Origin: Burkholderia cepacia
GTDB lineage: Bacteria; Pseudomonadota; Gammaproteobacteria; Burkholderiales; Burkholderiaceae
DNA: 64,000 bases
NCBI RefSeq assembly: GCF_001039005.1
Contig: NZ_LDWR01000011.1
Location: 310,001 to 374,000 of the forward strand
Reading direction: 5' to 3'
Made by a program: the position numbers and the translations under genes
Part shown: one piece after another, positions 54,965 to 63,993 of the stretch
How the letters are laid out: every line of letters begins with the position of its first letter
How positions within the stretch are numbered: position 1 is the stretch's first letter
The notes under the pieces: generated by a model
The model's input: only the letters and a program-made list of their open reading frames with translations
Told to the model about the DNA's origin: nothing
Databases searched by the model: none

Positions 54965-56350
54965 TCAGGGCTTGGCCGGCGCGGCCGTTTGCTGATATCC
55001 GTCAGTCAGCGTGCCGAGGAACGCAATCACGTCCTTGATCTCGGCCGCGTTCAGCGCCGGCTGCTCGCCGCGCTTGCGATCGAACGGCGGCTCGCGATTG
55101 ATGTTCGGCCAGTAACGCTTCGGCAGATCGTCGTAGATCTGCGCCTTGCCGTGCACGACCGGATAGAACTTCTCCGGATGAATGTCGCGCTCGACGTAGA
55201 AGCGCATCACGTCCTCGAGCGTGTGATACACGCCGTTGTGAAAGAACGTCTTGCGCAGCGTGACGTTGCGCAGCGACGGCGTGCGGAACAACCCGCAGAA
55301 TTCGTCGCGACCCTTCAGGTCGGTGCGCTCGGGGCCGCATGCACCGAGATCGTAAAAGCGCGGGTCGCGATTGACGGGCAGCGCGCGGTTGCGCGGCACC
55401 GCGATCGCGATCAGCCCGAAATCGCTGAACTGCGGCGGCGTGCCGTCGAGCGCGCGCTGGCTGATGTGGCAGCTCGCGCAATTGCCCTTCTTCTCGTCGT
55501 TGAACAACTGCAACCCGCGCAGTTCGGCCGGCGTGAGCTGCGCGTGACCGGCGAGATACGCGTCGTACTTGCTCGTGTACGGCGAGAACAGTTCGGGCGT
55601 CTGCTCGAACGTCTCGAGCGCGCGCAGCACGGCCTTGAACGTGGCCGCGTCGTCGTCGAGCACCTTCACGCCGAACACCGCGCGGAACTCGTCCGCATAC
55701 GGCGCGGCCTTCACGGCCCGCGCGACCTTCGCGGGCGAGCTGTTCATCTCGAACGGCGACGTGAGCGGAATGCGCGCCTGCTCGGCGCCCGTGTCGACGC
55801 GGCCGTCCCACGTGAGGCCGCCCGTCGGGCCCGCATCGACGCTCTCGTCGCCTTCGTCGTCGGAATCGTGGAAGTGCTCGGTGAACTGCGGCACGCCCTG
55901 CAGATACTTGAGCGACGGCACCGCGCGAAAGCCCGCGCGCTTCATGTCGTCGCCGCCGAACTGCACGGCCAGCGCATTGGGCGGCCCGAACGCGTGATCG
56001 GGGCTGTGGCACGACGCGCACGCCAGCTTGCCGGAGCCTGACAGTGTAGGGTCGAAGAAAAGTTGCTTGCCGAGCGCCGTCATCCGGCGCACGCCTTCGT
56101 AAACTTGTGCACGCGTCTGCGGCTGGTTCGTCGCGACCACGGCACCGCTTGCGGCAACCGTTGCGGACGCAACCAACTTCGCGGTGCCCGGCGCACTCGC
56201 CGCACTCGCGGGCGGCGCGACCGGCGTGCCCGCACCCGGCTGTCCGTCACAGCCGGCAAGGGTTGCAAGCGTGGTGGCCAGCGCAAGCGCGCCGGTCAGA
56301 TGCAGCCACGAACGCGCGAATGCGCCGGCTGTCGGTTGGCGAGGCTTCAT
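54965..56350 (-). CDS. Di-haem cytochrome c peroxidase/MauG-family lipoprotein
   Basis: A 461-residue predicted lipoprotein. The signal peptide ends in the lipobox LAGC near residue 34 and is followed by an Ala/Pro/Ser linker. Two haem-binding CxxCH motifs (CASCH and CASCH) are present, with FFDPTLSGSGKLACASCHSP and LFNDEKKGNCASCH around them. Further typical segments are KTFFHNGVYHTLEDVMRFYV and LNAAEIKDVIAFLGTLTD. The family reduces peroxides or oxidises protein side chains in the periplasm. It is divergent from the acpA gene. Confidence 0.88.
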   Translation of the reverse strand: MKPRQPTAGAFARSWLHLTGALALATTLATLAGCDGQPGAGTPVAPPASAASAPGTAKLVASATVAASGAVVATNQPQTRAQVYEGVRRMTALGKQLFFDPTLSGSGKLACASCHSPDHAFGPPNALAVQFGGDDMKRAGFRAVPSLKYLQGVPQFTEHFHDSDDEGDESVDAGPTGGLTWDGRVDTGAEQARIPLTSPFEMNSSPAKVARAVKAAPYADEFRAVFGVKVLDDDAATFKAVLRALETFEQTPELFSPYTSKYDAYLAGHAQLTPAELRGLQLFNDEKKGNCASCHISQRALDGTPPQFSDFGLIAIAVPRNRALPVNRDPRFYDLGACGPERTDLKGRDEFCGLFRTPSLRNVTLRKTFFHNGVYHTLEDVMRFYVERDIHPEKFYPVVHGKAQIYDDLPKRYWPNINREPPFDRKRGEQPALNAAEIKDVIAFLGTLTDGYQQTAAPAKP

Positions 56351-56574
56351 CGATTCGTCGGAAAGTGGGTTCAGGAGCGGCCGGAGTTTATGTCAGCCGC
56401 ATGACCGTTGCATGACGGCCAATCGACAGCCAATCGAAAGGACGCCTACACCCGGCTGTCAAATCGCGCCCTCAAAATGCTTACAGCCGGACATGCCACG
56501 GTCACCTTCGAGAACCGGCGGCGCACGGATGCTCCGGTTCCCCACGCGACAAGAGAGAGATGAGAGTACAACGC

Positions 56575-58161
56575 ATGAAAAACCACGCCTGGATTCGCTT
56601 TACACCGATCGCCGTTGCCGCGGCCGTCGCCCTCACCGCCTGCGGCGGCGACGACGTCCAGCAGCAGGGCCTGTCGACGGTGAAGAACGTCGTCGTGATC
56701 TATGCGGAAAACCGCAGCTTCGACAACCTGTACGGCAACTTCCCGGGCGCGAACGGCCTGCAGAACGTGACCGCGGCGAGCGCGCAGCAGAAGGACCGCA
56801 ACGGCCAGCCGCTCGCGACGCTGCCGAAGGTCTGGGGCGGCCTGACCGCGAAGGGCGTCACGCCGGCCGTGACCGAGGCGATGACGGCCAACCTGCCGAA
56901 CGCGCCGTTCGCGATCGACGATCCGAGCGGTTTCAACACGCCGATGAGCGTGACGACGCGCGACCTGTATCACCGCTTCTACGAGAACCAGATGCAGATC
57001 AACGGCGGCAAGAACGACATGTTCGCCGCCTGGGCCGATTCCGGCGGCCTCGTGATGGGCCACTACACGCCCGACGCGACGAAGCTGCCGCTGTGGAAGA
57101 TCGCGCAGCAGTTCACGCTGGCCGACAACTTCTTCATGGGTGCGTTCGGCGGCTCGTTCCTGAACCACCAGTACCTGATCTGCGCGTGCGCGCCGTTCTA
57201 CGCGAACGCGGACAAGAGCCCGGCCGCCGGTTCGATCTCGGCCGTCGGCGCCGACGGCAAGTCGCTGCAGCTCGCGAGCAACTCGCCGGCTTCCGCGCTC
57301 GACGGGACTCCGAAGTTCGTGAACTCGGGCAACCTGACGCCGGACTTCTTCGCGATCAACACGATGCAGCCGCCGTACCAGCCGAGCGGCAACAAGGCCG
57401 CATCGGGCGGCGACCCGACCCTCGCCGATCCGTCCGCCGCGTCGACACTGCCGCCGCAGACGCAGCAGAACATCGGCGACCTGCTGACGAGCGCGGGCGT
57501 GTCGTGGGCGTGGTACGGCGGCGCATGGAACCAGGCGCTGCAAGCCGCGCAAAGCGGCACGGCCAACGTGATCTACGGCCCGAACATGACGGCGCCGAAC
57601 TTCCAGCCGCACCACCAGCCGTTCAACTACTACGCGAACCAGGCACCGGGCAGCACGAGCCGCGCGCAGCACTTGCTCGACGGCGGCACCGACGGCAGCG
57701 AGTTCCTCAAGGCGATCGACGCGGGCACGCTGCCGCAGGTCTCGTTCTACAAGCCGCAGGGCAACCTGAACGAACACGCGGGCTACACGGACGTCGCAAG
57801 CGGCGACCAGCACATCGCGAACCTGATCGCGCACCTGCAGGCCAGCCCGCAGTGGAAGAACATGGTCGTGGTCGTCACGTACGACGAAAACGGCGGCTTC
57901 TGGGATCACGTGTCGCCGCCGAAGGGCGATCGCTGGGGCCCGGGCACGCGGATTCCGGCACTCATCGTGTCGCCGTTCTCGAAGAAGGGTTTCGTCGACC
58001 ATACGCAGTACGACACGGCATCGATCCTGCGCTTCATCACGCGCCGCTTCTCGCTGCCGCGCCTCACGGGCCTGCAACAGCGCGACGACGCGCTGAAGGC
58101 CAACGGCGCGCAGCCGATGGGCGACCTGACGAACGCGCTCGCGCTGTCGCCGAACCTGTAA
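56575..58161 (+). CDS. AcpA-type acid phosphatase / phospholipase C family protein
   Basis: A 528-residue secreted phosphoesterase. The predicted signal ends in a lipobox-like LTAC near residue 22. VVVIYAENRSFDNLYGNFPG is the catalytic phosphoesterase motif, and AFGGSFLNHQYLICAC and VVVTYDENGGFWDHVSPPKG hold the metal-ligand residues. AcpA-type enzymes hydrolyse phosphomonoesters and resemble bacterial phospholipase C. I chose the ATG at 56575; another ATG five codons upstream has AGAGAGAG ahead. It is divergent from the di-haem peroxidase gene. Confidence 0.85.
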   Translation: MKNHAWIRFTPIAVAAAVALTACGGDDVQQQGLSTVKNVVVIYAENRSFDNLYGNFPGANGLQNVTAASAQQKDRNGQPLATLPKVWGGLTAKGVTPAVTEAMTANLPNAPFAIDDPSGFNTPMSVTTRDLYHRFYENQMQINGGKNDMFAAWADSGGLVMGHYTPDATKLPLWKIAQQFTLADNFFMGAFGGSFLNHQYLICACAPFYANADKSPAAGSISAVGADGKSLQLASNSPASALDGTPKFVNSGNLTPDFFAINTMQPPYQPSGNKAASGGDPTLADPSAASTLPPQTQQNIGDLLTSAGVSWAWYGGAWNQALQAAQSGTANVIYGPNMTAPNFQPHHQPFNYYANQAPGSTSRAQHLLDGGTDGSEFLKAIDAGTLPQVSFYKPQGNLNEHAGYTDVASGDQHIANLIAHLQASPQWKNMVVVVTYDENGGFWDHVSPPKGDRWGPGTRIPALIVSPFSKKGFVDHTQYDTASILRFITRRFSLPRLTGLQQRDDALKANGAQPMGDLTNALALSPNL

Positions 58162-58216
58162 CGGCATCACGACATCACGGCGAACGGGCCGGCATCCATG
58201 CCGGCCCGCACGAACG

Positions 58217-58243
58217 AAGGGCGGCCTCATGGCCGCCCTTTTT
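58217..58243 (+). terminator. Intrinsic terminator after the acpA gene
   Basis: AAGGGCGGCC and GGCCGCCCTT form a 10-bp perfect stem with loop TCAT, followed by TTT. It lies 56 bases after the acid-phosphatase stop, and may also block the converging porin transcript. Confidence 0.8.
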
Positions 58244-58271
58244 CATTGGGGCGCGTTACCGTACCCCTGCG

Positions 58272-59825
58272 TCACCAGCCGTACTTGAGCTCGACGCCGA
58301 CATAGTCGGCGTTGTGCCCGCCCGCCTGCCGGATCGCGTCGCCGACCTGGAAATGCACGGCCTCGATCGCACCGATCAGGTTCGCCGCGATCGTCCAGTC
58401 CGCGCGCAGTTGCACGTACATCCCCGTCCACAACCCGCCCTTGCCGGCCGTGCCCGGCACCACGGCGTTACCCTGCTGGTAGACGGCGTCGCCGGTCGTC
58501 TCGCGCCACTGGAAACCGAGCGCGCCGAGCAGCGACAGGTTCGGCGACGGCTTCAGCGTCACGGACGGCTTCACGTGGATCAGGTTCGAGTACCCGGTGA
58601 AACCCGCGAGCGTGAAGTAATAGCCGTTCGGAAACAGCGGGTTGAAGGTTTCGACGCGGCCGTCGTGCGGATGCCGGTCGCCCGACGCCGCATCGACCTG
58701 CAGCGCGACGCGCGGCGACCACGGCGCGTCGAGCCGGTAGCCGGCGATCGAGCCGACCGCCCACGCGCGGATCGTGCTGCTGCCGACCGTGCCCGTCTGC
58801 AGCATCGTTTCGAGATCCCAGTCGAAGCGGCCTTGCGTGCCCGTGTAACGCAAGTCCCACACGTCGCGATGCTCGGCGCCGCTCGCGTCGAGAAAGCGCG
58901 CGTTGCTGCGGTTGTAGCGCGACCAGTAGCCCGACAGGTCGCCGGGTCCGACCGACTGACGCTCGAAGCGCACGCCGCTGAACGTGAGGTCGCGGTTCGA
59001 CACGTCGTCGAACGCGGACACGGTGCGGTTCTGCACCGGCTGCGTCGCATAACCGATGAAGCGCCACTTCTGATATTCGTAGTCGGCCCACACCGCGTCG
59101 AACGCTTGCCGTACGTTCGGGCCGTCGCGCGCGGCAATGAAGCGCTGCAAGTCGAACGCCATCTCCTGCCGGCCGACGCGAAACTTGAACGTGCCGCCGC
59201 CGAGCGCCCCGGTGTAGGTCGCGAATGCCTGTTCGAGATCGAGCGGGTTCTTGTCGACCGGCGTGATCGTGTTCTTGCCGAATGCGCGATCGTCCTGCAA
59301 CTGCACGAAGAATTGCCAGTGCTGGCCGAGATGCGCGTCGGCATGCACTTCGACGCGCTGGATCAGGTAGGTATCCGATTGCGCGGAGCCGATGCCGAAC
59401 AGCGGCGCGTCGTTGGTCTCCAGGCGCTCGCGCAGGTTCACGCCGAGCGAAAGATAGGATGCCGGATCGTTGCCGAGCGGAATGGTCTTCAACCCGTCGA
59501 GCGGCGCACGCGGCACGCACGGATTCGCGAGCACCGACCAGTCTTCCTGCCAGCGGTTGAACAGCACGGTCGGGCGCTTGGCCGTGCAGGTCGTTGCGGG
59601 CGCGCTGTCGGCGGCGGCCGTCGTCGTATCCGCGAACGCCGCATCGGAACCCGCGAGCAGCAGCCCCGCGACGACCGACGCTCGAGCGACCCGATCGAAG
59701 CGAGTGTGTCGTGTCGTCGCGACGCCCTGCGCGCCCATCGCAGCGATCCGCTCGTAACCGCGCGCGTCGATCCGGCTCGCTTGCCGCACGCGGGGACGAC
59801 GCACTTTTCCACGCCGCGCGATCAT
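58272..59825 (-). CDS. Alginate-export-type outer-membrane porin
   Basis: A 517-residue beta-barrel protein. A signal peptide (ending AGSDAAFA, near residue 66 from this start) is followed by a Thr/Ala-rich linker. A barrel of the alginate_exp type comes next (SYLSLGVNLRERLETNDAPL, RFIAARDGPNVRQAFDAVWA, GYWSRYNRSNARFLDASGAE). It probably moves a small organic molecule across the outer membrane. It overlaps the DUF1275 gene by four bases (ATGA), with GGAG six bases ahead. An ATG at 59738 is a shorter alternative giving a conventional signal peptide. Confidence 0.85.
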   Translation of the reverse strand: MIARRGKVRRPRVRQASRIDARGYERIAAMGAQGVATTRHTRFDRVARASVVAGLLLAGSDAAFADTTTAAADSAPATTCTAKRPTVLFNRWQEDWSVLANPCVPRAPLDGLKTIPLGNDPASYLSLGVNLRERLETNDAPLFGIGSAQSDTYLIQRVEVHADAHLGQHWQFFVQLQDDRAFGKNTITPVDKNPLDLEQAFATYTGALGGGTFKFRVGRQEMAFDLQRFIAARDGPNVRQAFDAVWADYEYQKWRFIGYATQPVQNRTVSAFDDVSNRDLTFSGVRFERQSVGPGDLSGYWSRYNRSNARFLDASGAEHRDVWDLRYTGTQGRFDWDLETMLQTGTVGSSTIRAWAVGSIAGYRLDAPWSPRVALQVDAASGDRHPHDGRVETFNPLFPNGYYFTLAGFTGYSNLIHVKPSVTLKPSPNLSLLGALGFQWRETTGDAVYQQGNAVVPGTAGKGGLWTGMYVQLRADWTIAANLIGAIEAVHFQVGDAIRQAGGHNADYVGVELKYGW

Positions 59826-60517
59826 GCGTGCTCCTGTGCCGCGGTACGAGCAGATGCCCCCGCGCAGGCCGCCAGCATCGCAAGCGCACCCGTCGGCACA
59901 AGCAGCGCCCAGAATCCGATATGGCGAAAACCCAGTGCGCCGCACGATGCACCGAGCGCGAACGCAACGATCGCCGGCCACATCTTCGCGAAGCGCGCGC
60001 GTGCAGCGGCGCGCACGCTGTCGGCCGTGCCGGCGGACAGCAGGTCGACGACGTCGAGGATCGCCTGCGTGACGTTGCCGGTCATCACCGTGTTCGGCAC
60101 GCCGGCGCGCGCGATCACGCGCGGATGCGCGTTCTGCACGCCCATCGCGAACGTGCCGACGATGCCGGCCAGCAGCACCGGCAGGCTGTCGGATTGCGTG
60201 ACGGGCGACGCCCACACGCCGGCCACGCAAAAGCCGAGCAGCAGCACGGCCTGCACCGCGTGGAGCGCGCGCGTGCCCTGCCATGCGGGCCGCCCGGAAA
60301 ACGCGCGGGCGATCAGGCTGCTCGCAACGACACCGCACACGAACGCGGGGAACACGCTGAGCTTCAGCAGGATGCCCTGCCCGAACCCCGCGACGCCCGC
60401 GCCGATCAGCACGAAGTTGCCGGTCACGTGCGCGGTGAACAGCCCGAACAGCGCGACGAAGCTCAGCGTGTCGACAAAGCCGGCCACCGCGGCAAGGATC
60501 GTGTCCTCGTGCTTCAT
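59822..60517 (-). CDS. DUF1275/YoaK-family membrane protein
   Basis: A 231-residue integral membrane protein with six hydrophobic segments. GFVDTLSFVALFGLFTAHVT followed by GNFVLIGA, and NTVMTGNVTQAILDVVDLLS, are the DUF1275 motifs. The function is unknown. It overlaps the upstream VOC gene and the downstream porin gene by ATGA at each end. Confidence 0.9.
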   Translation of the reverse strand: MKHEDTILAAVAGFVDTLSFVALFGLFTAHVTGNFVLIGAGVAGFGQGILLKLSVFPAFVCGVVASSLIARAFSGRPAWQGTRALHAVQAVLLLGFCVAGVWASPVTQSDSLPVLLAGIVGTFAMGVQNAHPRVIARAGVPNTVMTGNVTQAILDVVDLLSAGTADSVRAAARARFAKMWPAIVAFALGASCGALGFRHIGFWALLVPTGALAMLAACAGASARTAAQEHA

Positions 60518-61428
60518 CGTGCCGCGCCCGCGTGGATCTCGGCGACGTAGCCGCCCGGGAACTGGACCATCGCCGCGTCACGCCCGTCCGCCGTGTACGA
60601 CGGCACGAGCACGGTCACGCCCGCGGCCTGCGCCTTCTTCAGCGTCGCGGCCAGATCGGACACTTCATAGCCGGTCATCTCGTGCCCGTACGGATAAGGC
60701 AGATGGCCGTCGGTCACGAGCACGGTCATCTTGCCGAAGCCCGACGTGATGCGAATACGGCGATAGGTGTCGTTCGGCCGGCCGATCTCGATGCCCGGTG
60801 CCTTGAGGGTGTCGGACACCACCTTGCCATTCGAGAACTTGACGAAATCATGGACGAACTTGCGCGCGCTCTGCGGCGACACGTACACGCGATTCTCGGG
60901 GATCGTCTGCAGTGCGTCGTACTTCGGCGCCTGCGTGTGCCAGTAGAGCTGCATCTTCACGCCGCCCGTCCAGGAGATCACCGCATCGCGGCCGATCGGA
61001 TCGGGGAATGTGTCGACGATCACATCGGCGCCGTGCTCGCGTGCCACCTTCATCGCCGCGTCCATGTCGGTGACGAGATAACCGGTGCGCTCCGCGCCGA
61101 ACGGCCAGGGCACTGGCGTCTTGAAGCCGAACACGGAGATCGTGCCGACCGGCGTGAACACGAGCTGCGACATCGTCTGGCTCGGCGTCGGCGTGACCTG
61201 GAACACGCCCTGCTTCGACTTGCTGCCGCCGAAGGTCGCGACGAAGCTGTCGGTGAAACGGTCGAAATCCTCGGGTGCCACGTACACGTGCGTCGTGTCG
61301 TATTGCGGCCCGACGGCCAGCGTCGGCGTGGCCGCGGGCGGCACCGGCGGTTTCGCGAACGCGGCCGGCGCCGCGACGAGACCCGTGGCGATCGCCAGCG
61401 CGAGCAAGGCGGAACGAATCGTTTTCAT
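60514..61428 (-). CDS. Secreted VOC (glyoxalase-fold) protein
   Basis: A 304-residue predicted periplasmic protein with a signal peptide (about 26 residues, ending APAAFA). Two glyoxalase/VOC units are visible (YDTTHVYVAPEDFDRFTDSF and RTGYLVTDMDAAMKVAREHG, then NRVYVSPQSARKFVHDFVKF and EMTGYEVSDLAATLKKAQAA). The natural reaction is unknown. AAGGAATG lies 8 bases ahead of the ATG. It overlaps the DUF1275 gene by four bases. Confidence 0.85.
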   Translation of the reverse strand: MKTIRSALLALAIATGLVAAPAAFAKPPVPPAATPTLAVGPQYDTTHVYVAPEDFDRFTDSFVATFGGSKSKQGVFQVTPTPSQTMSQLVFTPVGTISVFGFKTPVPWPFGAERTGYLVTDMDAAMKVAREHGADVIVDTFPDPIGRDAVISWTGGVKMQLYWHTQAPKYDALQTIPENRVYVSPQSARKFVHDFVKFSNGKVVSDTLKAPGIEIGRPNDTYRRIRITSGFGKMTVLVTDGHLPYPYGHEMTGYEVSDLAATLKKAQAAGVTVLVPSYTADGRDAAMVQFPGGYVAEIHAGAAR

Positions 61429-61454
61429 GACAGGCATTCCTTGTTGTTTCATCG

Positions 61455-61916
61455 TCATCGAGTGGTATGGCCGTCGCCGGCCATGCGCTTCGCATCGTCG
61501 AGCACGGTCGCGAGCACAAGTGCGGCGATCAGCCCGAGATGCTCGAAAAAGCTGTTGAGCGCCATGAAGCGTTCGGCGCCCGTGTGGTTCCAGAAATCGT
61601 TCGCCACGATCATCGCGACGAACGTCAGCATGCCGAGGCTGCCGGCGCCGAGCCACGTGAAGCGGCGAAACACCACGCACAGCGAACCGCCGATCTCGAC
61701 CGCGATCGCGAGCGCCGCCCACAGCGCGGCCGGATGCAGGCCGAAATGCGCCTGCTCGGCGACCGCGCCGTCGAAATCCAGCGCCTTCGCGACACCGCCG
61801 ATCAGAAAGGCTGAGACCAGCGCAAGCCGTACGAGCGGCAGCACCCACGGCTGCGCCAGCAGCGCATGGACCCACGCCGGGTTGCCGAAGCCGCTGCGGT
61901 TGGTCGAAGTGGCCAT
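61455..61916 (-). CDS. DoxX-family membrane protein
   Basis: A 153-residue membrane protein with about four hydrophobic segments. VRLALVSAFLIGGVAKALDF and NDFWNHTGAERFMALNSFFE with the following HLGLIAALVLATV are typical of DoxX proteins, whose roles include quinone or sulfur metabolism. Its ATG lies one base from the amidohydrolase stop, a strong sign of co-translation. Confidence 0.88.
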   Translation of the reverse strand: MATSTNRSGFGNPAWVHALLAQPWVLPLVRLALVSAFLIGGVAKALDFDGAVAEQAHFGLHPAALWAALAIAVEIGGSLCVVFRRFTWLGAGSLGMLTFVAMIVANDFWNHTGAERFMALNSFFEHLGLIAALVLATVLDDAKRMAGDGHTTR

Positions 61917-61917
61917 G

Positions 61918-63807
61918 TCAGACCGCCCAGCAGGAACAGCCGAACGCACCCCAGAAGCCCTTTGCGTCCGACGTCGGCAAAGCGCTCCCCCACGCACCGG
62001 CATGCGCATGCTGGTGCACGTTGCACGCGTTCGCACAACCGCACATCGCGGCAGCCGCCGCACGCTGCAGCGGTGCGCCGCCGCGCTGCGTCGCGCCCCA
62101 GCCGCCGTAACCGCCGTACTCGCGCACAGGCGACCAGTCCGGCATCGCGGGCGGGATCGGTGCATCGTGCGACGCGAACGGCCCCGCGCCCCATACGATC
62201 CTGCCGCCGACCACCGTCAGCAATGCGGTCGTATCCACGATATCGTCCTCCGCGCAGGTGAAGAAATCGCGATCCGGGACCACGAGGTCGGCGAGCTGCC
62301 CGACCGCGATGCGCCCTTTCTTGCCTTCCTCGTTCGAGAACCACGTCACGTATTCGGTCCACATGCGCAGCGCGGTCTCGCGATCGAGCAGGTTGCGTTG
62401 CGGATACATGCGCAGGCCGCCGACCGTCTTGCCCGTCACGAGCCACGCGAGCGACACCCACGGGTTGTACGACGCAACCCGCGTTGCATCGGTGCCGGCC
62501 GAGACCTTGATGCCCTTCGACAGCATCTTCGCGACGGGCGGCGTCGCTTCGGCCGCCTGTGCGCCGTAGCGTTCGACGAAGTATTCGCCCTGGTACGCCA
62601 TCCGGTGCTGCACCGCGATGCCGCCGCCCAGTGCCGCAATCCGGTCCATCGATTTTTCGGTAATGGTTTCCGCGTGATCGAAGAACCAGTTCAGTCCTTC
62701 GAGCGGAATGTCCTTGTTGACCTTCTCGAACACGTCCAGCGCGCGGCTGATCGTTTCGTCGTAGGTCGCATGCATGCGCCACGGCCAGCGGTTCTGCGCG
62801 AGCACGCGCACGACGCCGTCGAGATCGTCTTCCATCTGCGCCGGCAGATCCGGGCGCGCGACGCGGAAGTCTTCGAAGTCGGCCGCCGAGAACACCAGCA
62901 TTTCGCCCGCACCGTTGTTGCGGAAGTAGTCAGTGCCGTCGTGATACTTCGTGCTCTTCGTCCAGTTCACGAAGTCTTCCTTCTCCGCGTTCGGCTTCTG
63001 CGTGAACAGGTTGTACGCGATCCGGATCGTCATCTCGCCCGCATCGTGCAGCTTGCGGATCACCTCGTAATCGTCCGGATAGTTCTGCGACCCGCCGCCC
63101 GCGTCGATCACGCCCGTCACGCCTAGACGGTTCAGTTCGCGCATGAAGTGGCGCGTCGAGTTGTACTGGTATTCGAACGGCAGCTTCGGCCCTTTCGCGA
63201 GCGTCGCGTAGAGAATCGTCGCGTTCGGGTTCGCGAGCAACAGCCCGGTCGGGTTGCCCGCGGCGTCGCGCAGGATCGTGCCGCCCGGCGGCTCCGGTGT
63301 GTCCTTCGTGTAGCCGACGACACGCAGCGCGGCTGCATTCAGCAGCGCGCGGTCGTACAGGTGCAGGATGAACACGGGCGTATCGGGCGCGGCCGCGTTG
63401 AGTTCGTCAATCGTCGGCAGGCGCTTCTCGACGAATTGATGCTCGGTAAAGCCGCCGACCACGCGCACCCACTGCGGCGCGGGCGTGATCGCGACCTGCC
63501 GCTTGAGCATCTCCATCGCGACCGCAAGCGAACGCACGCCGTCCCAGCGCAGTTCCATGTTGTAGTTCAGGCCGCCTCGAATCACGTGCGTATGGTTGTC
63601 GATCAGGCCCGGCAGCATCGTGCGGCCGTCGAGGTCGACGACCTTCGTCGTGCGGCCGGCAAGTGGCATGACGTCCGCGTTGCCGCCGACCGCGACGAAA
63701 CGGCCGTCCTTGATCGCGACAGCCGTCGCGACGGGGTTCGCACGATCGAGCGTCGTGATGCGCCCGTTGTGCAGGATGAGATCGGGTTGAGTACCGGTTG
63801 CGCTCAT
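61918..63807 (-). CDS. YtcJ-type amidohydrolase with a Cys-rich C-terminal tail
   Basis: A 629-residue amidohydrolase. The metal-ligand motif GLIDNHTHVIRGG is near residue 70 and a typical amidohydrolase C-terminal region is present (GRIAVGQLADLVVPDRDFF). The last 45 residues form an unusual tail containing CGCANACNVHQHAHAG and ending FGCSCWAV, five Cys and three His that could bind metal. No signal peptide is visible. CGAGGAC precedes the ATG. The substrate is unknown. It is the second gene of the six-gene operon. Confidence 0.88.
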   Translation of the reverse strand: MSATGTQPDLILHNGRITTLDRANPVATAVAIKDGRFVAVGGNADVMPLAGRTTKVVDLDGRTMLPGLIDNHTHVIRGGLNYNMELRWDGVRSLAVAMEMLKRQVAITPAPQWVRVVGGFTEHQFVEKRLPTIDELNAAAPDTPVFILHLYDRALLNAAALRVVGYTKDTPEPPGGTILRDAAGNPTGLLLANPNATILYATLAKGPKLPFEYQYNSTRHFMRELNRLGVTGVIDAGGGSQNYPDDYEVIRKLHDAGEMTIRIAYNLFTQKPNAEKEDFVNWTKSTKYHDGTDYFRNNGAGEMLVFSAADFEDFRVARPDLPAQMEDDLDGVVRVLAQNRWPWRMHATYDETISRALDVFEKVNKDIPLEGLNWFFDHAETITEKSMDRIAALGGGIAVQHRMAYQGEYFVERYGAQAAEATPPVAKMLSKGIKVSAGTDATRVASYNPWVSLAWLVTGKTVGGLRMYPQRNLLDRETALRMWTEYVTWFSNEEGKKGRIAVGQLADLVVPDRDFFTCAEDDIVDTTALLTVVGGRIVWGAGPFASHDAPIPPAMPDWSPVREYGGYGGWGATQRGGAPLQRAAAAAMCGCANACNVHQHAHAGAWGSALPTSDAKGFWGAFGCSCWAV

Positions 63808-63825
63808 GTAGTGTCCTCGATGCGG

Positions 63826-63993
63826 TCAGAAGCCGAGCCAGTGACGGACCGGCGCGATGGCCTGTGCGCCGACCAGCATGCCGGCCAGGCCGACCAGCGC
63901 GATCAGCGGCGGTGCGGGTGAGCGCACCTTGATCACGCTGTACACGACGCCGATCAGCACGCCGGCGCCCAATGAAAGTAGATAAGATTCCAT
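63826..63993 (-). CDS. XapX-domain small membrane protein
   Basis: A 55-residue protein, the first visible gene of the operon. MESYLLSLGAGVLIGVVYSV and a C-terminal RHWLGF flank two hydrophobic helices, matching the XapX/DUF1427 family in size and layout. The stop lies 18 bases before the amidohydrolase ATG. The function is unknown. The promoter and possibly further genes lie beyond the window. Confidence 0.82.
   Translation of the reverse strand: MESYLLSLGAGVLIGVVYSVIKVRSPAPPLIALVGLAGMLVGAQAIAPVRHWLGF

Noticed and set aside
56184-60749. A 1521-codon plus-strand frame through acpA and the porin
   Set aside because: It is out of frame with the acid-phosphatase gene and antisense to the porin; no motif.
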